Of a stretch of DNA of 64,000 nt, positions 58,901-64,000 are shown one piece after another. Within the stretch, counting starts at the first letter, position 1, and each line of letters starts with the position of its first letter. Under the pieces are notes generated by a model that worked only from the letters and a program-made list of their open reading frames with translations, did no database searches and was not told the DNA's origin. The translations under genes and the position numbers were made by a program. Source of the DNA: Glandiceps talaboti (lineage: Eukaryota > Hemichordata > Enteropneusta > Spengelidae); the NCBI RefSeq assembly GCF_964340395.1, contig NC_135568.1, forward strand, positions 11,265,776-11,329,775, written 5' to 3'.

Positions 58901-59619
58901 AGAATACGTTTATCCCAGACAATTAACATCTATGGTGATGAATTCTTTGTAAATAACATCGTAGACACATTTTGAAACGATAAAAAGTTTTAATTTACAT
59001 CCATCCTGGATTCTCCCAGTGCAATATTAAGTTAATACGGCAGTGCCGTGCTCCCATATGCAAATACCTTTCTCCTCATTCATGCATAAATAGAATACTT
59101 CTAGGTATAATTATAATTTTTCTCAAATCCAATGTGATACAACTTAACAAAGCTAAGACAAGGCTGCAATGCACGCAAACACTAAGTCTTTTATTTTGTA
59201 CAAATTCTACCCACATCTGAACAAACCTAAAAGCTGGCTTGTCGAAATATAAAGACGCATACATTCGGCATTCACACTTGATTGCTTAAATTTACATTAT
59301 ATAAAATCCCCATTCATTGATAAGTTAAAATTTCCCACAAAATATAAAGTACCTCAAATTCATATTGAATGCTCACCATTCGATGATAAACACAAACGTT
59401 CATCGTACATTTGTACTATTAGTATTAAACACAATGAAAAAACTAAAACATCAAAGAGGTAAGGTATTTATAGATGGGCTTATCGCAATAAAAACAGGAT
59501 AATCATAAATTACAACAAAAATATGTATCAAGAATATTGAAATAAATCATTACCAGTGTTCTGTCTAAGGCTTTCTCATATTTGTGTATGATACAATACA
59601 ACTCAAGATTCATTTTTCA
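58901..59619. other. AT-rich non-coding stretch
   Basis: Nothing is recognised. Confidence 0.35.
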
Positions 59620-60075
59620 GTTGGGCAGCATTGGGCTAGTTCAAGGCTTGAACCAACACCCTGCTAATGTGTTAGCAACTGGAAGGGTGTATGTCTGCCC
59701 CAACCTAATATTAACACTGGGCTAGCTTTGTGCTATCACTAGGCTGGCACTGACTTCACCAGGATTTAGCACCTGGAAGGGTCAATGTCTGGACCAACCC
59801 TATTTTAACATTAGGCTAGCTCTGTGCTATCACTAGGATGCCAGTAACTCTTCACAGGATGTTTTTAGCAATTGAAAGGGTTAATGTCCGCACCAGCCTC
59901 ATGTTAACACCAGACTACATATACATGTAGTGTGGTACCGACATGGAGCTGGCACTTAAACACCTCCCCAGTATGTAGTTGCATTAGGTTATGCCTGCTC
60001 CTGCCCTATATTATCATAATGCTAGCCCGCTGTTCATATCAGGTTGACACCTGGCTAGCAAAATGGAATATAATT
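59620..60075 (+). repeat. Dispersed repeat family D, copy 3, tandem units of 94-99 bp
   Basis: GGAAGGGT (or GAAAGGG) GTAATGTCTG-like units lie at 59681, 59775 and 59873. They are followed by CACCAGCCT, TGTTAACACTGGGCTAGC and TGTGCTATCACTAGGCTG. The last part (59940-60075) is more diverged but keeps TGCTAGCCC and TTGACACCTGGCTAGC. Confidence 0.75.
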
Positions 60076-60799
60076 CTTGAGCTGCAATGTATGGAAATAG
60101 TATTGTCAAAAACCGATCACCATTGACAATTACATTTGTTTCTTATCATAGTAGGACAGAAAGTCAAAGTAAAAATGTATAAATTTGAAGGATTTAAATA
60201 CCAGTAAAAATGGTGCCATAATAATTATCTTTTGCTTCGTAATTTCCATTTTCATGTCAAAATAGAAAGTTCATTTCTTAGAACAATCAATTTTCCCATA
60301 TCGAAATATCAAACTTATATTCTTTTTCAATATTTGAATTGCGATAAATAAGAATGTTGAGGCTGAATATGTCACAGAACAACTACATGTATGATCTACA
60401 GTGCTATGAGAAAGCCTTCGAGGGGGAACATGGTGTATCACATTATGCAAAGCATAGAGCCATGCTTGCACACAGCCACAAATAAACAACTGGACATGCC
60501 TTTATTATCAAGGGTAAAAACACGAAACTAATAAAATAAACTAATATCAAAAGCAACAATGATTTACAAAAATGCAAAACGGAAAGGCTTAGAAATTCAT
60601 GGAAATCTTAAGATGGGAAAATTCGTTGGATGGTCACACTTTTTTTTAATCACTGGGTATGTTATATGTTGTAAAATATATATTTACAACACAGAACACT
60701 GACCTTTCAGCTAACTAACATAGGAACAAACTAAAACTATTGTTGCAAAATGTTCATTTAAGCTATAGAACGAACATTGGTTTAATTATATATACTCAC

Positions 60800-60831
60800 A
60801 ATAGAGTGGCAATTCTGATGACTTCCATCAT
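60800..60831 (-). CDS. Possible first coding exon (weak)
   Basis: On the minus strand two consecutive ATGs (60831, 60828) open MMEVIRIATL. A good donor, CTATT|GTGAGT, follows with its GT at 60798-60799, leaving phase 2. The second ATG has A at -3 and G at +4. The upstream 100 bp is less AT-rich than its surroundings, and the frame is open there for about 50 codons, so an internal exon is an alternative. No family is recognised. Confidence 0.2.
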
Positions 60832-61496
60832 CTTGCAGTGTGCATTTCGGGGACTTCCGCTGTTTACACCATCTTGATCACAAGGTGATAATATCTGCAC
60901 AACCGAGGTACCGGCTATCACCCACTTGTGTAATATACCACATTGAACAACAATAGTTTGAGTTTGTATGTATCTTAGTTAGTTGAAATCTCAGTTTTCT
61001 CGGTAAATAATTTGTGTGTATATACTCACCATCAACTCCTAGAACATGTCAAAAGAGACAAAAAAGATAAAGGGATTCACACGTGCTTCATAACTTAACA
61101 ATTATAAACACACCTTTTATTTTTCACTTTTTGCTTTATTTTTCTTTTAAACTGTGTCAAAAGTTTAAAAACAAATCAAAAATACAATAAATCACTTTGG
61201 ATTTCTAAATATCATCTCATATGAAAACACTTACAATGACTATATCTACCAGCTGTGAAACATTCATATCATGAGCCTGTCGTTAAGTTTCAAGTACTTT
61301 GTTTTTGTTATTTTCAAACACGATTTTATAACAACTGTACATAGAATACTTAAAGCAGATGCTTCATTCGCATATATAAAATGTAACATCTGACGCTGTC
61401 ATACATATTAACTTGTTATTGCATCTTATGTGCTATGTATCGTTCTCACGGGCATGTTAAATTTTATTGAGGAATTTTTACAATTAGACGTTTACT
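60832..61496. other. Non-coding stretch
   Basis: 60840-60930 is locally GC-richer and could be a leader or promoter if the exon call at 60800-60831 holds. The rest is AT-rich and blank. Confidence 0.3.
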
Positions 61497-62085
61497 AATT
61501 GAAATAATGAACATTTATCAATTCAAAATATGTCTGTTGATATGTTAAGCTATGACGTGTGTTGTTCTCAATAAGTTTAATAGTGAAAATGTTCATTACG
61601 ATCTCAAGATTCCAAAATGTAATAATTAAGATCTATCAATTAATATATTTCTGAACATTACGATTACAAAATATAATAATTAAGATATATTAATTAAAGC
61701 ATCTGTTAATACGTGAAGCTCTTATGATTATAAAATGTGTTGTTCTCTTCATTTGAACATTACGATTACAAAATATAATAATTAAGATATATTAATTAAA
61801 GCATCTGTTAATACGTGAAGCTCTTATGATTATAAAATGTGTTGTTCTCTTCATTTGAACATTACGATTACAAAATATAATAATTAAGATATATCAATTA
61901 AAGCAACTCTGTTAATACATGAAGCTCTTATGATTATAAAATGTGTCATTCTATTCAGTTTGATAGACGAAATGTTTATTACATTTTTATGATTCCAAAA
62001 TGTAATTATGAACATCTATCAATTAAAACTAAAAGAGTCTATTACTCTATGTTAAGCCCTTAATAATACAAATGTGATTACAGAT
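61497..62085 (+). repeat. Tandem repeat, 102-bp unit, 3 clear copies plus decayed edges
   Basis: GAACATTACGATTACAAAAT starts units at 61653, 61755 and 61857, giving steps of 102 and 102 bp. Units 1 and 2 look identical. Unit 3 has a few substitutions and a 2-bp insertion. Units either side (61497-61652, 61961-62085) keep GATTCCAAAATGTAAT and ATCTATCAATTAA but are strongly diverged. Confidence 0.92.
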
Positions 62086-63309
62086 AAAAATGGTTGTCAA
62101 ATTTTAATCAATTGCTAAGAGGTGGCAAATTAGCATTATTATTATTCAAATTATTATAACATATACTAGATTATTGTTAATTGATCATATTGAATATGAT
62201 AGATTATTATTTATTTCTATGTAATATGATGTATGTATGGTTTATGGTTTACAATTTTTTTTTTCGATTAAACAGATTTCAATACAGAGATTAAATCATG
62301 AACTTTAACCCTTCAACTTTGACCATTTATACTATCTATGATTTTACCGTTTGTCCTATGTGAAGGACAAAATGATATTTTTTGAAAGGAAAATATGGTC
62401 ACACAGAATTGACTCAATACATGTGCATTATTTTGACTTCACTATCTCGACTTAAACCTTTCATGTGTTCACCCCATTGTTAATATGCAAATTAGGTCTT
62501 AAATGTGATTTTAGACAAAAAAGTCTGAATTTCTGAAGCTACACGGCCATTTAACCCCATTACTTTCACAAACCCTAAAAGCCTTATTTGCAGAATGAAA
62601 AGCTCTAGATACATACTAATGTACATAGCATGAATGTTCCTGTATACCGAATTAAGAAATTTGCATGGTCCCAGAACATTGCCTCATAGATTGACTTTTG
62701 AACCACTGCTTTTGTTTAAACAGTTTTTCCTTCACAAACCTATAAGAACAACATGTGTATGTGGATCGAAGGAACAGCCAGAGAAATTCTATAACACAGG
62801 AATGGTTTTTAAACAACCTTAAGTTTAATTGTCATCCTGATCAGTCTTTTTATGCATGTACCACATGTATGTGACCTTATCTCATCAATCTGTTTGGCAG
62901 CTAATTTACATAATGATTACACTTTTATATCTATATGTATGACTAATAGCTTATCAATGATTAATTTACATATTCAATGACCATTCCTTGTCAATTTCAA
63001 GGCCATGCATTACTTGACATTGCAATGACCCTATTACTTAGAACAAATGATAGTTCGCATACTAATGCACATGTAAATATCAATTAATGATAGCCTGCTC
63101 TGTTGTGTTGCGATGTTAGCTGTCGTACCTTCTAGCCTTAGTATTCAATTCTTGTCCTGAATACCATTAATACTGATTCAGGTGACACTCCTACAAGTTG
63201 TTATCAAACACTTGGGTGTTAAATTCACATAATTACATGTAAATAATATGTAAATTATCACATTCCCACTAAACATTTAATGTTAACTCCTGTGGTCATC
63301 TCAGTATCG
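62086..63309. other. AT-rich non-coding stretch
   Basis: No gene is recognised. The last part (about 63200-63310) holds TTTACATAAT-like words that foreshadow the following array. Confidence 0.4.
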
Positions 63310-63650
63310 TATGTACATTTACATAATGACTTCATTTGAATAATGACAGTCTGACTACAGTTGTCATTTACATAATGACTTCATTTGAATAATCATAGTT
63401 TGACTACAGTTGTCATTTACATAATAACTTCATTTGAATAATTATAGTCTGACTAGTTGTCATTTACATAATGACTTCATTTGAATAATTATAGTCTGAC
63501 TACAGTTTTCATTTTCATAATGACTTCATTTGAATAATTAGTCTGACTACAGTTGTCATTTGCATAATGACTTCATTTGAATAATTATAGTCTGACTAGT
63601 TGTCATTTACATAATAACTTCATTTGAATAATGAGTCTAACTAGATGTCA
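63310..63650 (+). repeat. Minisatellite, 47-49-bp unit, 7 copies
   Basis: TTTACATAATGACTTCATTT, then GAATAATTATAGTCTGACTA, then CAGTTGTCA repeats. CATAATGAC or CATAATAAC lies at 63322, 63371, 63420, 63467, 63516, 63563 and 63610, so steps are 49, 49, 47, 49, 47 and 47 bp. The variants lack CA of ACTACAG or two bases of AATTATAG. Confidence 0.95.
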
Positions 63651-64000
63651 TGGTTGTAGGTACTGCCCACAGTGACCAATCAGATTATTAGTTGTGCAAA
63701 CTTAATATTTGTACAAAAATAAAAAACCTAAGTTTATAATCGAATACTTGAAACAAGTACAACATTTCATGTAAACAAGTTCATGATTTATATGTGAATA
63801 CAACTATAATTTAATACCAGAGTACCTTTTTCAAAAACTTTACTTTAGAAGTATGATTGAATACTTTATTGAAATATCATAATTGCACATTTTGTAAAAA
63901 CTTGAGTTTATCATTGAATACTTGAATACAATTATAACATTTTGTGAAAATTTGAATAAATTATGATATTTTGCATATAGATAACATTTCGTACAAATTT

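Overview
The window looks like non-coding DNA from an AT-rich animal genome, probably a marine invertebrate. Roughly two thirds of the bases look like A or T. No open frame exceeds about 130 codons, and none I read shows a recognisable protein domain. I see a tRNA-headed SINE, MITE-like elements and many minisatellites. The palindrome ACATGT recurs throughout. I cannot name the phylum or species. The sequence is best read as intergenic or very long intronic DNA. I found no complete gene, rRNA, functional tRNA or CRISPR array.

The main content is repeats. I count 23 degenerate tandem arrays, with unit lengths from about 28 to 190 bp, spread from 1.9 kb to 63.7 kb. The clearest are: about 42 bp x7 at 18.35 kb, 49 bp x7 at 28.2 kb, 49 bp x14 at 30.7-31.4 kb, about 28 bp x9 at 32.4 kb, about 133 bp x5 at 41.8-42.5 kb, 30 bp x5 at 58.75 kb, 102 bp x3 at 61.65 kb and 47-49 bp x7 at 63.3 kb. 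Several dispersed families pair distant loci: 3.3/5.6/55.7 kb, 6.95/17.4 kb, 16.6/29.5 kb, 43.1/46.1 kb and 34.7/58.4/59.7 kb. There are also ordinary microsatellites and poly-C tracts.

Mobile elements: a tRNA-headed SINE on the minus strand at 50458-50946 has A and B boxes, an A-rich 3' end and a possible 7-bp target duplication. A 5'-truncated copy at 9524-9596 has a 12-bp target duplication, and there is a fragment near 47.5-47.7 kb. A 326-bp inverted-repeat element at 57430-57755 sits between two TTAA tetranucleotides. A long fold-back lies at 56204-56586, and smaller inverted repeats lie at 8086-8204 and 13575-13756.

The most unusual structure is at 52.47-54.22 kb. A GC-richer insertion of about 1.1 kb carries an internal 287-bp direct duplication and is bracketed by 323-bp direct copies of the host sequence. 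I see no difference between the paired copies. This suggests a recent template-switching rearrangement or an assembly artefact.

Possible regulatory content: two perfect DR1 nuclear-receptor sites 23 bp apart at 26969-27004, with CTCF-like motifs on either side facing inward; POU/octamer motifs repeated within two unrelated tandem arrays; and a 16-bp POU-type palindrome at 12185. Two very short minus-strand segments, 15403-15450 and 60800-60831, look like possible first coding exons with good splice donors. Both calls are weak.
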